Origin: Lebetimonas natsushimae
GTDB lineage: Bacteria; Campylobacterota; Campylobacteria; Campylobacterales; Nautiliaceae
Assembly: GCF_002335445.1 (NCBI RefSeq)
Contig: NZ_BDME01000002.1
Coordinates: 248,001-312,000, forward strand
Reading direction: 5' to 3'
DNA: 64,000 nucleotides
Below are positions 43,268 to 52,220 of this stretch, in pieces (positions within the stretch are counted from its first letter, which is position 1; each line of letters begins with the position of its first letter). The position numbers and the translations under genes were made by a program. The notes below the pieces were generated by a model, which was not told the DNA's origin, did no database searches, and saw nothing but the letters and a program-made list of their open reading frames with translations.

Positions 43268-44224
43268 ATGTTAGTTGATCCGTTTAACAGGGTGATAGAT
43301 TATATTAGGGTTTCTGTTACAAGCAGATGTAATTTCAGGTGTTTATATTGTATGCCAAATACTCCGTTTGAGTGGGAACCTAAAGAAAACGTGTTAAGTT
43401 ATGAGGAGATGTTTGAATTTTTACGTTTGGCAATTGATGAGGGAATTAAAAAAATAAGATTGACAGGCGGAGAACCGTTAGTCAGGAAAGATTTGGACAA
43501 GTTTGTAAAAATGCTGCATGATTATAAACCGGAACTTGATTTGGCACTTACCACAAATGGTTATTATTTAAAAAAATATGCCAAAAAGTTAAGAGATGCA
43601 GGGCTTAAAAGGGTGAATATCTCTCTGGATTCACTTAAAAAAGATGTGGCTAAAAAAATTGCCCAAAGGGACTGTCTGGATAATGTATTAGAAGGGATTG
43701 ATGAGGCTATAAAGGTCGGATTTAGGGTAAAATTAAATACTGTTGTTATGAGAGGAATAAACGATAATGAAATTTTGGATTTACTGGAATTTGCAAAAAA
43801 TAAAGGTGTTCAGATAAGATTTATTGAATTTATGGAAAATGAAAGGGCATATCCCGGAATTAAAAGGGTCGATTCCAAAGAAGTTTTGGAAAAAATAGGC
43901 AGCAGATATTCTTTTAAAGAACTACCTAAGAAAAATGAGGCAAGTAAAAATTTTGTATTGGATGACGGCAGTGTTTTTGGTATTATAGAACCTCACAATG
44001 AAGAGTTTTGCAAAAGTTGTAATAGAATAAGGTTGACGGCTGAAGGGTATTTGATACCTTGTTTGTTTTTTACGGAAAGTTATAATATAAAAGAGGCTAT
44101 AAGAGAGGGTAATATACAAAAAGCCGCTGAAATTTTAAGGGATGTTGTAAAAAATAAACCTGAAAAAAACGACTGGCAGGAAGAGAAAATAAGTGATAGG
44201 GCTTTTTGGGAGACTGGGGGATAA
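43268..44224 (+). CDS. moaA: GTP 3',8-cyclase MoaA
   Basis: 318 residues, radical-SAM enzyme. N-terminal cluster CNFRCLYC (C-x3-C-x2-C) with IRLTGGEPLVRKDL; C-terminal 4Fe-4S cluster in EEFCKSCNRIRLTAEGYLIPCLF (C-x2-C-x13-C). It turns GTP into 3',8-cyclo-GTP, first step of molybdopterin synthesis; MoaC, encoded at 32.5 kb, takes the next. The C-terminal end lacks the usual GG tail (ends FWETGG: a double Gly is present, as required for activity in MoaA). Confidence 0.96.
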   Translation: MLVDPFNRVIDYIRVSVTSRCNFRCLYCMPNTPFEWEPKENVLSYEEMFEFLRLAIDEGIKKIRLTGGEPLVRKDLDKFVKMLHDYKPELDLALTTNGYYLKKYAKKLRDAGLKRVNISLDSLKKDVAKKIAQRDCLDNVLEGIDEAIKVGFRVKLNTVVMRGINDNEILDLLEFAKNKGVQIRFIEFMENERAYPGIKRVDSKEVLEKIGSRYSFKELPKKNEASKNFVLDDGSVFGIIEPHNEEFCKSCNRIRLTAEGYLIPCLFFTESYNIKEAIREGNIQKAAEILRDVVKNKPEKNDWQEEKISDRAFWETGG

Positions 44225-44290
44225 TTTTAATGTATAATGGAAAATGGATAATGTAAAATTAAAAGTTAAAAGTGAAAAATTAAATAGGTG
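44225..44290 (+). repeat. Long heptamer array between moaA and the sirtuin gene
   Basis: The clearest array: aatgtat, aatggaa, aatggat, aatgtaa, aattaaa, agttaaa, agtgaaa, aattaaa, taggtga. It starts just after the moaA stop and shows the drift from AATGGAA-type to AATTAAA-type units also seen in other copies. Confidence 0.75.
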
Positions 44291-44295
44291 AAAAA

Positions 44296-45087
44296 ATGGA
44301 GAATATAAGAAAGGCGGCTGAAGCGATAAAAAAAGCCAGTCATATTTTAATAACTGCCGGGGCCGGGATTGGTGTTGATAGTGGACTTCCCGATTTCAGG
44401 GGAAGAGATGGGTTTTGGAGGGCATATCCGGTTGCAAAAAAACTTGGACTTTCTTTTGAGGCCTTGGCAAATCCGAAATGGTTTGAAATTAATCCTGGAC
44501 TTGCATGGGCATTTTACGGCCACAGGTTGAAAATATATAGGGAGACCACCCCTCATGGGGGTTTTAATATTTTGCTTAATTTACCCCAGGATAAATTTGT
44601 TTTTACCTCAAATGTTGACGGACATTTTCAAAAAGCCGGTTTTAGTGAATTAAAAATTGTGGAAATTCACGGAAGTATCCATTATTTGCAATGTACCAAG
44701 CCCTGTAGTGGCGATATTTGGGAAAATAGGGAAAATATTGAAATTGACGAGAAAAAATTTAAGGCTTTAAATTTTCCTAAATGCAAAAATTGTGGCATAA
44801 TTGCAAGACCTAATATTTTGATGTTTAGTGATTTTAGGTTTGTGGACAAAAGGGTTAAGCTTCAGCTTGCTCGCTTTGAATACTGGCTTCAAAGAGTGGA
44901 TAATCTAGTGATTATTGAAATAGGAGCCGGCACTGCGGTACCGACTGTCAGAAATATGAGTGAAAGAATCAGGAATTCTTTTGGAAGCACTCTTATTAGA
45001 ATTAATCCACTTGAGAGTTTTGGAGCCGATATTCAAATAAAACTTGGAGCATATGAGGCATTAAAAGAAATTCAAAAATATTTATAA
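44296..45087 (+). CDS. Sir2-family NAD-dependent protein deacylase
   Basis: 263 residues. NAD-binding GAGIGVDSGLPDFRGRDGFWRAYP (residues ~20-43), FTSNVDGHFQKAGF, and the catalytic His in EIHGSIHYLQC. Four zinc cysteines: CTKPC and CKNC. The NVDG in place of the usual QNID/QNVD places it among divergent bacterial sirtuins. It removes acyl groups from lysine using NAD. It is followed nine bases later by a small secreted protein. The heptamer array upstream supplies AGGTGA as SD. Confidence 0.88.
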   Translation: MENIRKAAEAIKKASHILITAGAGIGVDSGLPDFRGRDGFWRAYPVAKKLGLSFEALANPKWFEINPGLAWAFYGHRLKIYRETTPHGGFNILLNLPQDKFVFTSNVDGHFQKAGFSELKIVEIHGSIHYLQCTKPCSGDIWENRENIEIDEKKFKALNFPKCKNCGIIARPNILMFSDFRFVDKRVKLQLARFEYWLQRVDNLVIIEIGAGTAVPTVRNMSERIRNSFGSTLIRINPLESFGADIQIKLGAYEALKEIQKYL

Positions 45088-45096
45088 AGGTAAAAA

Positions 45097-45480
45097 ATGA
45101 AAAAATTGTTACTTGTTTTAATTTCAATTTATTTATTTGCATTTAATTTAAATCAAAATTATAAGTGTGAAACACTTGGTTTTTCTTTTAAAAAAGACGG
45201 GAAAATTTACAATGTGCCAAATGATGTAAAAACGAATAAACAGTTGCAAAAAGATTTGGGAAAATTATACAAAATCAGTTTTATACCGGTAAAAAATGCA
45301 ATTAAATTAACTGTCGGCGATAAAAATGACACATTGCCTTACATTCAGACTATAAAAAACAAATTAGACGTATATGTTACAAGAGATAGACAAGTTATAG
45401 TCTTTTTAGATAAAAATGTATCACAGGTGGCTGTTAAAATACCATCTCAGCAAATGGTAATTTTTTATCAGTGTAAATAA
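45097..45480 (+). CDS. Small secreted protein of unknown function
   Basis: 127 residues; signal peptide MKKLLLVLISIYLFAFNL. Mature part ~110 residues with two cysteines (YKCETLGF near the start, FYQC two residues before the stop), which could form a disulfide linking the termini. No motif recognised. Nine bases after the sirtuin gene, SD AAAGGT. Confidence 0.6.
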   Translation: MKKLLLVLISIYLFAFNLNQNYKCETLGFSFKKDGKIYNVPNDVKTNKQLQKDLGKLYKISFIPVKNAIKLTVGDKNDTLPYIQTIKNKLDVYVTRDRQVIVFLDKNVSQVAVKIPSQQMVIFYQCK

Positions 45481-45524
45481 ATTTTTAAATTATTTTTGTT
45501 TAAATATTAAATTTATTTTAAATT

Positions 45525-45548
45525 TGTTGTATAATATCCCAAGGGGAT
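45525..45548 (+). promoter_or_regulatory. Extended -10 and inverted repeat before the ClC pair
   Basis: TGTTGTATAAT: TATAAT at 45530-45535. ATCCC-AAG-GGGAT (45536-45548) is a perfect 5-bp inverted repeat covering the SD, so it could act as an operator or mask the ribosome site. Confidence 0.4.
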
Positions 45549-45551
45549 AAA

Positions 45552-46940
45552 ATGAAAGAAAAATTGGAAAATTTTTTTGCACGGCTTATTCTTGGGAAAA
45601 ATGAACACTTAGATGTTATCGATTATATTAAAAAAACGTTTAGATATATAATACATTCCCAGGTTATGAAAGTAGATTTACTTTCAATTTTCTTTTTTAT
45701 AGGCAAATGGCTTCCTTTTGCCGTTGCCATTGGAATTACCACGGGGGTGATTGCCTCTTTAATGGATTTATTAATTGTCCATATAAATAAACATTTAAAT
45801 TCCAATATAATTTATTTATTTATTTATCCTTTGTTAATTTCCGTTATTACGGGTTTTGCTTTAAAACAGGATGCAAAAATCGGAGGTCCGGGAATCGGTT
45901 TTGCGGTTTTACATTTAAAAACCCCCTTTTTTTTAAAAGCTAAAACACTTTTATTTAAATTAATAATTTCTATTTTTGTACTTTCAGGAGGATTCATAGC
46001 GGGAAGGGAAGGACCGTCTTTTTTCTTGGGAGTCGGTCTTGGTGAATGGCTTGGCAAGGCATATGGATTTTCAAGAAAGTTTAAAAATATGCTGGGTCTT
46101 ATAGGCGGTGGCGCTTTTACAGGTGCTTTGCTTAAAGCCCCTCTTGGAAGTTCTATTTTTGCAATGGAACTTGAAAATACTTATGATTTTGATTACAGAC
46201 CTTTTGTGCCTATGATTGTTGCATCTATTACCAGTTATTTGACTTTTTCATTTTTTAGGGGAAACCACGCCTTTATTAATTTGGTAAAAAAGCCTGTTTG
46301 GTATTTGAATGATATTCCGTATATTATTTTAATGGGTATAGTTATTTCAGTAATTATATATATTTATACTATAACTTTTCATTTTCTTCAGAAATCTTCA
46401 AGAATTATTCCGGTAAACAGACGACCTGTAATAGGTACAATTATTTCAATTCCTTTTTTAATCGGGATTTATTATACAACTCACAATATTGATATTTTAT
46501 CAGCTCCGGCGAACATGGAAATACTTTCAAATTTAGCCCAGCATCAGTTTAGTATAGAAATGGATATTGCTTTTATTTTATATACAATAGTAATTACATC
46601 TTTTACTTTGGCTTTCGGTATTCCGGGAGGTCTTGTTTTACCCGTTTTGATAATCGGGGCGGCTGTCGGTAATATTTTTGGAAATTATTTTCCTGACGAA
46701 ATTGCAATGTTTACATTAGCCGGGATGGGAGCGGCTTTGAGTGCGGCTGCAAAAACTCCTCTTGCGGCAATAGTCATGATTACTGAAATGAGCCATGACG
46801 ATGTGGTGATTCCTATGACCGCCGCTGTTATTACCAGCTATCTTACAAGTTTTGGATACAGCCTCTATCTTGGACTTGAAAATCCTTTTAGAGGCGATTT
46901 AAAATCCCTTCATTCACATATGAAAAATAAAAATGATTAA
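45552..46940 (+). CDS. ClC-family chloride channel/transporter (no CBS domains)
   Basis: 462 residues with ten or more membrane helices. Selectivity-filter blocks: GGFIAGREGPSFFLGVGLGEW (gating Glu in GREGP) and AFGIPGGLVLPVLIIGAAVGNIFG. The block KAPLGSSIFAMELE aligns with NAPLAGILFIIEEM of E. coli ClC; the second Glu (the inner proton glutamate) is replaced by Leu, hinting at a channel or altered coupling (inference). The C-terminus lacks CBS domains. It overlaps the second ClC gene by eight bases. Its N-terminal ~60 residues are cytoplasmic. Confidence 0.9.
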   Translation: MKEKLENFFARLILGKNEHLDVIDYIKKTFRYIIHSQVMKVDLLSIFFFIGKWLPFAVAIGITTGVIASLMDLLIVHINKHLNSNIIYLFIYPLLISVITGFALKQDAKIGGPGIGFAVLHLKTPFFLKAKTLLFKLIISIFVLSGGFIAGREGPSFFLGVGLGEWLGKAYGFSRKFKNMLGLIGGGAFTGALLKAPLGSSIFAMELENTYDFDYRPFVPMIVASITSYLTFSFFRGNHAFINLVKKPVWYLNDIPYIILMGIVISVIIYIYTITFHFLQKSSRIIPVNRRPVIGTIISIPFLIGIYYTTHNIDILSAPANMEILSNLAQHQFSIEMDIAFILYTIVITSFTLAFGIPGGLVLPVLIIGAAVGNIFGNYFPDEIAMFTLAGMGAALSAAAKTPLAAIVMITEMSHDDVVIPMTAAVITSYLTSFGYSLYLGLENPFRGDLKSLHSHMKNKND

Positions 46941-48591
46941 AAATATTGTTCATTTTTTTATAATACCTTTTTTTTTAGGTGTAATAGGTGGATTTTCTGC
47001 CATTATATTCAGATGGCTTATAAAAATTTTCACTATGTTTAATGAAAAATTAAATATTTTCCAATCAAATTATTTTTATTTAATTTCAATTCCTGTTATT
47101 TTTTTATTATCAGACTGGCTGATAAAAAAATTAAAAATTTCATCTGAAAATGTGACACTTGATTTAATAGCAAAAAAAGTTATTTTATTAAAGGGAAAAT
47201 TTTCTAAAATTAAAGGATTTTTGGTTCTGTTTTTAACGAGTCTTAGCATTGGTTTTGGTATTCCTGTGGGTAGGGAAGGTCCGATTGCTAAACTAGGGGG
47301 GCTTTTAAGTGAGATTTTTTTAGAAAAATTAAAAATAGAAAAAATAAATTTTCCAATTTATCTTGGTGCTGGTATTGCATCTGCAATTGCAGCCACCTTT
47401 AACGCACCGGTTGCCGGGGCAATACTGGGACTTGAAATAATAATTGGTAAAATAAATTCTTATATAATTATCCCTTTAATTATTTCTATAGTCACGGCAA
47501 CATTTATATCAAGAGAATTTATCGGTAATTTTGCTGCATTCATTGTGCCGCATCTGAGCTGGAACGAGGAATATGTTTTTTTTATACCTTTTGAGGCATT
47601 GTTTATTTCCGTTCTTTGTCTGATTGTAATAGAAGGATTGGAATATTTAAGAGTTTTAAAAGTAAAAAACCGTCATTATTGGCATAAATATATTGTTATT
47701 TTGGGATTATTCGCTGGTGTAATAATTTCATTGGTACCTGAAAGTGCCGGGATCGGATATGAACATATTACAACTATTTTAAATGACAATTCTTATTCTG
47801 TATCATATATTTTTATAATTTTGGCGGCTAAAATCATCGGTTTGATTTTAAGTATTGGAAGCGGGCTTTTTGGAGGAATTATGTCTCCTAGTATTTTTAT
47901 AGGCTCGTTTGGAGGATACTGGTTTGGAAGTGTTTTTGATTTTTTAGGAATAGATCCGAGGGTGTTTGCGGTTGTAGGGGCTGCATCAATGCTTGCGGGA
48001 ATTACAAAAACACCTCTTAGAAGTTCAGTTATTATTACAGAGCTCACACATTCTTATCAGTTGGTTTTACCTATTTTAGTGGCTTCAAGTTTAACCGTTT
48101 TTTTAATTTCTTTAATAAAAAGGGATACATTTTTTAAACGTTCTCTTCTTCAAAAGGGTATTGATATTGAAAATAAAGAAATTTACAAATTTTTAAAAAA
48201 CTGTAATTTAGAAAAATATTTGGTAAAAATTCCGGCAATAAAAGAAAAATTTTCAGTTTACAGGGCTTCGCTTTTAATTAAAAAAAATAAATTTAATATT
48301 TTAGCTGTTGTTGATGATAACGGAAAATTAATCGGACTAATTACACTTACCGATATAAGAAAAAGCTTTTTACTAAATAAAAAACATTTAGAAATAAAAG
48401 ATATTATGACGAAAAATCCTTTTGTAATAAAAACCAATTCCTCTTTGGAGGATATAATAAGGGCGATTGGTCTTATTGAAAACAGATTTGTACCATATAC
48501 AGATGAAAAAGGAAATTATTTGGGGTTTATAGATTTGAGATCTCTTGTAAAAGATTTGTCTATAACTTACAATTCGTTTTATTTGAAATAA
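46933..48591 (+). CDS. ClC-family chloride channel/transporter with C-terminal CBS pair
   Basis: 552 residues. Membrane part 1-400: GIPVGREGPIAKLGGLLSEIF and GSGLFGGIMSPSIFIGSFGGYWFG; a NAPVAGAILGLEIIIG block where the inner proton Glu is Ile. C-terminal ~125 residues form two CBS domains (FNILAVVDDNGKLIGLITLTDIRKSF, DIMTKNPFVIKTNSSLEDI…RFVPYTDEKGNYLGFIDLRSLV), probably nucleotide-binding. Coupled to the first ClC, so a heterodimer is possible. Its last two codons carry the -35 element of the rpsF promoter. Confidence 0.9.
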   Translation: MIKNIVHFFIIPFFLGVIGGFSAIIFRWLIKIFTMFNEKLNIFQSNYFYLISIPVIFLLSDWLIKKLKISSENVTLDLIAKKVILLKGKFSKIKGFLVLFLTSLSIGFGIPVGREGPIAKLGGLLSEIFLEKLKIEKINFPIYLGAGIASAIAATFNAPVAGAILGLEIIIGKINSYIIIPLIISIVTATFISREFIGNFAAFIVPHLSWNEEYVFFIPFEALFISVLCLIVIEGLEYLRVLKVKNRHYWHKYIVILGLFAGVIISLVPESAGIGYEHITTILNDNSYSVSYIFIILAAKIIGLILSIGSGLFGGIMSPSIFIGSFGGYWFGSVFDFLGIDPRVFAVVGAASMLAGITKTPLRSSVIITELTHSYQLVLPILVASSLTVFLISLIKRDTFFKRSLLQKGIDIENKEIYKFLKNCNLEKYLVKIPAIKEKFSVYRASLLIKKNKFNILAVVDDNGKLIGLITLTDIRKSFLLNKKHLEIKDIMTKNPFVIKTNSSLEDIIRAIGLIENRFVPYTDEKGNYLGFIDLRSLVKDLSITYNSFYLK

Positions 48592-48611
48592 AAAGATTTT
48601 TTTAGTATAAT
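48583..48611 (+). promoter_or_regulatory. Promoter of the rpsF-ssb-rpsR operon
   Basis: TTGAAA (48583-48588) is made of the last two codons of the ClC gene and is 17 bp from a perfect TATAAT at 48606-48611. Confidence 0.75.
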
Positions 48612-48619
48612 TCCACTTC

Positions 48620-48656
48620 AATGCCTCCTTGCTCCGGCATGGGGCTATAAAAACAG
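48620..48656 (+). promoter_or_regulatory. S6:S18-type autoregulatory leader RNA motif
   Basis: AATGCC pairs with GGCAT(T), closing a loop that contains CTCCG, the CCG-type sequence recognised by the S6:S18 complex in other bacterial rpsF leaders. A second hairpin GGCT/AGCC follows at 48643-48657, just before AAGGAG. Position directly upstream of rpsF fits feedback regulation by S6:S18. Confidence 0.55.
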
Positions 48657-48673
48657 CCATAAGGAGAGATCTA

Positions 48674-49009
48674 ATGATTAGACATTATGAAACAATGTTT
48701 ATTTTAAAACCGACATTAACGGATGAAGAAAAGGAAAAAAACCTTCAAAACATGCAAGAACTTATTGCAAAAGAAGGTGGTGAAGTAGTTGCGCTTGATA
48801 AAATAGGTATTAGAGAACTAGCATATCCTATTAAAAAATTTGAGAGAGGAGATTACTATATAATTTATTACAAAGCTCCGTCAAATGCAATGTTAGAACT
48901 TGAAAGACAGATGAGATACAACGAAGATTTATTAAGATTTATGACAGTAAAATACGAAAATAAAAAAGAAATCAAACGCTGGGAAGAGATGGCAAAAAAT
49001 GTACAATAA
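48674..49009 (+). CDS. rpsF: 30S ribosomal protein S6
   Basis: 111 residues from ATG 48674 (MIRHYETMFILKPTLTDEE), with AAGGAGAGATCTA before it; the frame is open upstream to 48629 but that part belongs to the leader RNA. The block RELAYPIKKFERGDYYIIYYKA is typical of S6. It binds S18 and 16S rRNA in the small subunit platform. First gene of rpsF-ssb-rpsR; overlaps ssb by 11 bases. Confidence 0.96.
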   Translation: MIRHYETMFILKPTLTDEEKEKNLQNMQELIAKEGGEVVALDKIGIRELAYPIKKFERGDYYIIYYKAPSNAMLELERQMRYNEDLLRFMTVKYENKKEIKRWEEMAKNVQ

Positions 49010-49469
49010 AATTATCCTTGTAGGAAATTTAACAAGAGACGTAGAATTAAGATATTCGCCTGCAGGGACAGCTATTGCAAAATTTGGAATTGCTACAAAC
49101 AGAACGTATAAAGATACAGTTACAGGTGAAAATAAACAGGAAGTTATGTTTATAGATGTAACAGTTTTTGGTAGAAGCGCGGAAATTGCCAATCAGTATT
49201 TAAGAAAAGGCTCAAAAGTTTTAGTTGAGGGTAGATTAGTATTAGACCAATGGGTAGACAGCAGTGGTCAGAAAAGAAGCAAGCATTCAGTTGTAGCTGA
49301 AAAAGTGCAGTTTATGGAAACAAAAGCTGAGGCTGAAAGAAACAGAAGTTATGAAAATTCTTATGAAGCACCTCAGCCTCAATCTCAAGCACCTAGAGGA
49401 CAAACACAACCTAAACAAAATAATGAAATTCCATCAATTGATATTGATGAAGACGAAATACCATTTTAA
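48999..49469 (+). CDS. ssb: Single-stranded DNA-binding protein
   Basis: 156 residues. OB fold (1-105: YNKIILVGNLTRDVELRYSPAGTAIAKFGIATNR), Gln/Pro-rich linker (115-140), and the acidic tip DEDEIPF, which recruits repair and replication partners. ATG 48999 lies within the end of rpsF. Middle gene of rpsF-ssb-rpsR, the widespread order. Confidence 0.97.
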   Translation: MYNKIILVGNLTRDVELRYSPAGTAIAKFGIATNRTYKDTVTGENKQEVMFIDVTVFGRSAEIANQYLRKGSKVLVEGRLVLDQWVDSSGQKRSKHSVVAEKVQFMETKAEAERNRSYENSYEAPQPQSQAPRGQTQPKQNNEIPSIDIDEDEIPF

Positions 49470-49479
49470 AGGATAGATA

Positions 49480-49764
49480 ATGGCACAAGATCCAAAGAAA
49501 AAATACGGAAAAAAAAGATGTAAATATTGTGAAATGAAAGTTGATTATATCGGATACAAAGATATTGATCTTATTAAATATTCATTGTCTGAAAGATATA
49601 AAATTATGCCAAGAAGATTAACTGGTACTTGTAAAAAACACCAAGATATGGTTCAAAAAGCTATTAAAAGAGCAAGACAGGTGGCATTAATCCCTTATGT
49701 AGTAGACAGAAAAAGAGTTGTTGAAAATCCTTTTGAGGCTATTAAACCTCTTAAATCTAAATAA
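49480..49764 (+). CDS. rpsR: 30S ribosomal protein S18
   Basis: 94 residues. N-terminal [42 protein letters not shown] retains the paired cysteines CxxC and C-x2-H, so it is a zinc-binding (C+) type of S18. Conserved core [11 protein letters not shown] and [14 protein letters not shown]. Ten bases after ssb, SD AAGGA. Hairpin CCCC…GGGG follows at 49768-49782, without a U run. Confidence 0.97.
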   Translation: MAQDPKKKYGKKRCKYCEMKVDYIGYKDIDLIKYSLSERYKIMPRRLTGTCKKHQDMVQKAIKRARQVALIPYVVDRKRVVENPFEAIKPLKSK

Positions 49765-49790
49765 TTCTCCCCTTTTTATGGGGCTAATTT

Positions 49791-50762
49791 ATGGCTACAA
49801 TTTATCTTAATAAAAAAAATCTTTTTTATAATCTAGATAAAATTTCACAAGTTAATCCGAATATACTTGCAGTAATTAAAGACAACGCTTACGGACATGG
49901 AATAATTACTTTTTCAAAAATGTTAAGGGAATACGGAATTAAAAAAGTATGTCTCAGAAATAATTTTGAAGCCGAACTGGTAAAAGACATTTTTGAAGAA
50001 GTAATAATTTTTTATCCAGGAACTAACAGAAATGCCAAAAACATATCTTATTCTATAAATTCACTGATTCAACTTAAAAAAAACCGACACCCTTATATTC
50101 ATTTAAAAATAGATACCGGAATGCACAGAAACGGTATTTTAATGGAAGAATTGGAAGAAGCTTTAGAAATTATTAAGAAAAAAGAATTAGAACTCAGAGG
50201 TGTTTTTTCTCATTTTTGTTGTGCTGATGAAACTACTCCAGATACTTTTATTCAATATAAAAGATTTGAAGAAGTTAGAAATAGAGTTATTGAATTTTGC
50301 AAAAAAAATAATTTAAATATTCCTTATTTTCATTTAGCAAATTCCGAAGCCCTTCTTAAGCTTCCAAAAACTTTTGATTATGTGCGCCCAGGTATTGCAA
50401 TGTACGGTGGAATTGACGGATTTAAGCCTGTTATGAAACTTGTGGCAAAAACCATTTCAAAAAGAAAAATAACTTCTCTTCAGGGAGTTGGATATAACAA
50501 AAAATTTATAAGTAGCAAAGATATGACCGTTTCAACTGTTGATGTGGGATACGGTGATGGAATCCCTTATTTTACAAACGGCTGCGAATTAAAAGAAACT
50601 CAGGCTCTTGGTAAAATTTCTATGGATTCAATGATAGTTGAGGGCGATTTTGATGAAGTTATCATTTTTGATGATGTAAAGGAGTTTGTTAAAAATTTTA
50701 ACACCATAACTTATGATATTTTAGTAAAAATGTCTCCTAAAATAAAAAGGATAATAAATTGA
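49791..50762 (+). CDS. alr: Alanine racemase
   Basis: 323 residues, shorter than the usual 350-370. PLP lysine in LAVIKDNAYGHGI (about residue 33). The second catalytic residue, Tyr, is in VSTVDVGYGDGIP. HLANSEALLKLPKTFDYVRPGIAMYGG is the conserved phosphate-binding region. It makes D-alanine for peptidoglycan. Ends in KRIIN, where the stop merges with a heptamer array, and lacks the last ~20 residues of longer homologues. Confidence 0.92.
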   Translation: MATIYLNKKNLFYNLDKISQVNPNILAVIKDNAYGHGIITFSKMLREYGIKKVCLRNNFEAELVKDIFEEVIIFYPGTNRNAKNISYSINSLIQLKKNRHPYIHLKIDTGMHRNGILMEELEEALEIIKKKELELRGVFSHFCCADETTPDTFIQYKRFEEVRNRVIEFCKKNNLNIPYFHLANSEALLKLPKTFDYVRPGIAMYGGIDGFKPVMKLVAKTISKRKITSLQGVGYNKKFISSKDMTVSTVDVGYGDGIPYFTNGCELKETQALGKISMDSMIVEGDFDEVIIFDDVKEFVKNFNTITYDILVKMSPKIKRIIN

Positions 50763-50805
50763 AAATGAAAAATGTAAAATGTAAAATTAAAAGGTAAAGT
50801 TAAAA
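50763..50805 (+). repeat. Heptamer array between alr and xseA
   Basis: Units aaatgaa, aaatgta, aaatgta, aaattaa, aaggtaa, agttaaa: period 7. It reaches the xseA start region, where no strong SD remains. Confidence 0.65.
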
Positions 50806-50809
50806 ATTT

Positions 50810-52147
50810 ATGAAGGCAATAACAGTAACCCAGCTTAATAATCAAATAAAATCAATTGTTGATTCCCATTTTGAAATAGTTTATGTAGAGGGGGAAGTTA
50901 GTAAAGTAGTTTATCATAATTCCGGACATCTTTATTTTACCTTAAAAGATGAAAGTTCATCTATAAGCTGTGCTATGTGGAGAAGCAATCTTGCAAAAAT
51001 GAAATTTAAGCTGCGTGAGGGTGAAAAAGTTTTGGTTTACGGGGCTGTAAATGTCTACACTCCAAGAGGTGAATACAAGCTTATCGCCCAGACCATTACC
51101 CCAAGCGGAATAGGTGCATTGCAAAAAGCTTATGAGCAGTTAAAAGAAGAGCTTTCAAAACTTGGATATTTTGATGAAAAAAATAAAAAACCTCTTCCAA
51201 AATTCCCTAAAAGAATTGCAATTATAACTTCAAGAACGGCAGCAGCCTTGCAGGATATGTTAAGAATTGCAAAAAAAAGATGGCTTTTAGCTGAATTTTA
51301 TTTATTTAATGCGTTAGTGCAAGGGGAAAATGCTGCCGATGATATTGCTTTAAAGATAAAGTTGGCTGATGAATATGTTTTTGAAGATGGAAAAGGTTTT
51401 GATTTAATAATTGTAGGACGCGGAGGCGGAAGCAAAGAGGATTTGTGGGCTTTTAATGAAAGGGTAGTAGCGGATGCAATATATCAGGCAAAAACTCCAA
51501 TAATTTCTGCGGTAGGCCATGAAATAGATTATTTAATAAGTGATTTTGTAGCGGACAGACGTGCTGCCACCCCGTCAAATGCAATGGAAATCGCCCTGCC
51601 TGATAAAAATGAAATACTTTTGACCATCGATGATATGATTGAAAACTTTAGATTTAAATTCTTAAACATACTTCAAAAAAAAGAAAAAAATTTAATCCAT
51701 TTAAAAGAACTTTTTGTTTCGCATTCCCCTGTTAAAAAACTTGATATGAAACTTGATGAAATTAACGTTTTAAAAAAGAATTTTTATATTTTAATGGACG
51801 GAATCTTAAGAAAAAAAGAAAATGATTTTACAAATATTAAAAAAAGTATAGAACTCGCCTCTCCTCTTAGAAAAATTGAAGAATATGAAAAAGAGATAGA
51901 TTTATTAAAAAATCAATTTACAAGAAAAATAAATGAAATAATTTATTTTAAGGAAAAAGAGCTCAATTCTTTAAAAGAGGCATTTAAAAGAATGAATCCA
52001 AAAAACAGAGAAAAAGAAGGATTTGCACAACTTAGAATAAAAGATAAAAAAGTTTCTTTAAATGATATAAAAATTGGAGATGAATTTTTTGTAGAAAATG
52101 CTACCATTTCCATTCTTTCAAAAGCGCTTAAAGTAATGGAAAATTGA
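50810..52147 (+). CDS. xseA: Exodeoxyribonuclease VII large subunit
   Basis: 445 residues. N-terminal OB fold (ITVTQLNNQIKSIVDSHFEIVYVEGEVSK…YFTLKDESSSISCAMWRSN), then the catalytic core FPKRIAIITSRTAAALQDML, IIVGRGGGSKEDLWAFNERVVADAI and SAVGHEIDYLISDFVADRRAATPSNA, and a coiled-coil C-terminus. It degrades single-stranded DNA together with XseB, which is not in the window. The last codon merges with a heptamer array. Confidence 0.95.
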   Translation: MKAITVTQLNNQIKSIVDSHFEIVYVEGEVSKVVYHNSGHLYFTLKDESSSISCAMWRSNLAKMKFKLREGEKVLVYGAVNVYTPRGEYKLIAQTITPSGIGALQKAYEQLKEELSKLGYFDEKNKKPLPKFPKRIAIITSRTAAALQDMLRIAKKRWLLAEFYLFNALVQGENAADDIALKIKLADEYVFEDGKGFDLIIVGRGGGSKEDLWAFNERVVADAIYQAKTPIISAVGHEIDYLISDFVADRRAATPSNAMEIALPDKNEILLTIDDMIENFRFKFLNILQKKEKNLIHLKELFVSHSPVKKLDMKLDEINVLKKNFYILMDGILRKKENDFTNIKKSIELASPLRKIEEYEKEIDLLKNQFTRKINEIIYFKEKELNSLKEAFKRMNPKNREKEGFAQLRIKDKKVSLNDIKIGDEFFVENATISILSKALKVMEN

Positions 52148-52215
52148 GAATTGATAATGCATAATTAATTTTTTACTGATTTTACATTTAACATTATCCA
52201 TTATACATTTTTTTA
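52148..52215. repeat. Inverted pair of heptamer arrays upstream of flgL
   Basis: Left arm ttgagaa/ttgataa/tgcataa/ttaattt; right arm attttac/atttaac/attatcc/attatac/attttt, the reverse orientation. Same arrangement as between hisS and speA, so the RNA can fold back; it could serve as terminator for xseA. Confidence 0.55.
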
Positions 52216-52220
52216 TTTTT

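Noticed and set aside
44225-44290. Heptamer arrays as CRISPR repeats
   Set aside because: Units are 7 bases, contiguous and degenerate with no spacers, and no cas genes are present in the window.
49768-49782. Hairpin CCCC-TTTTTAT-GGGG after rpsR as a terminator
   Set aside because: There is no T-run after the stem, and alr begins only nine bases later; it more likely holds the ribosome site region of alr (GGGG as weak SD).
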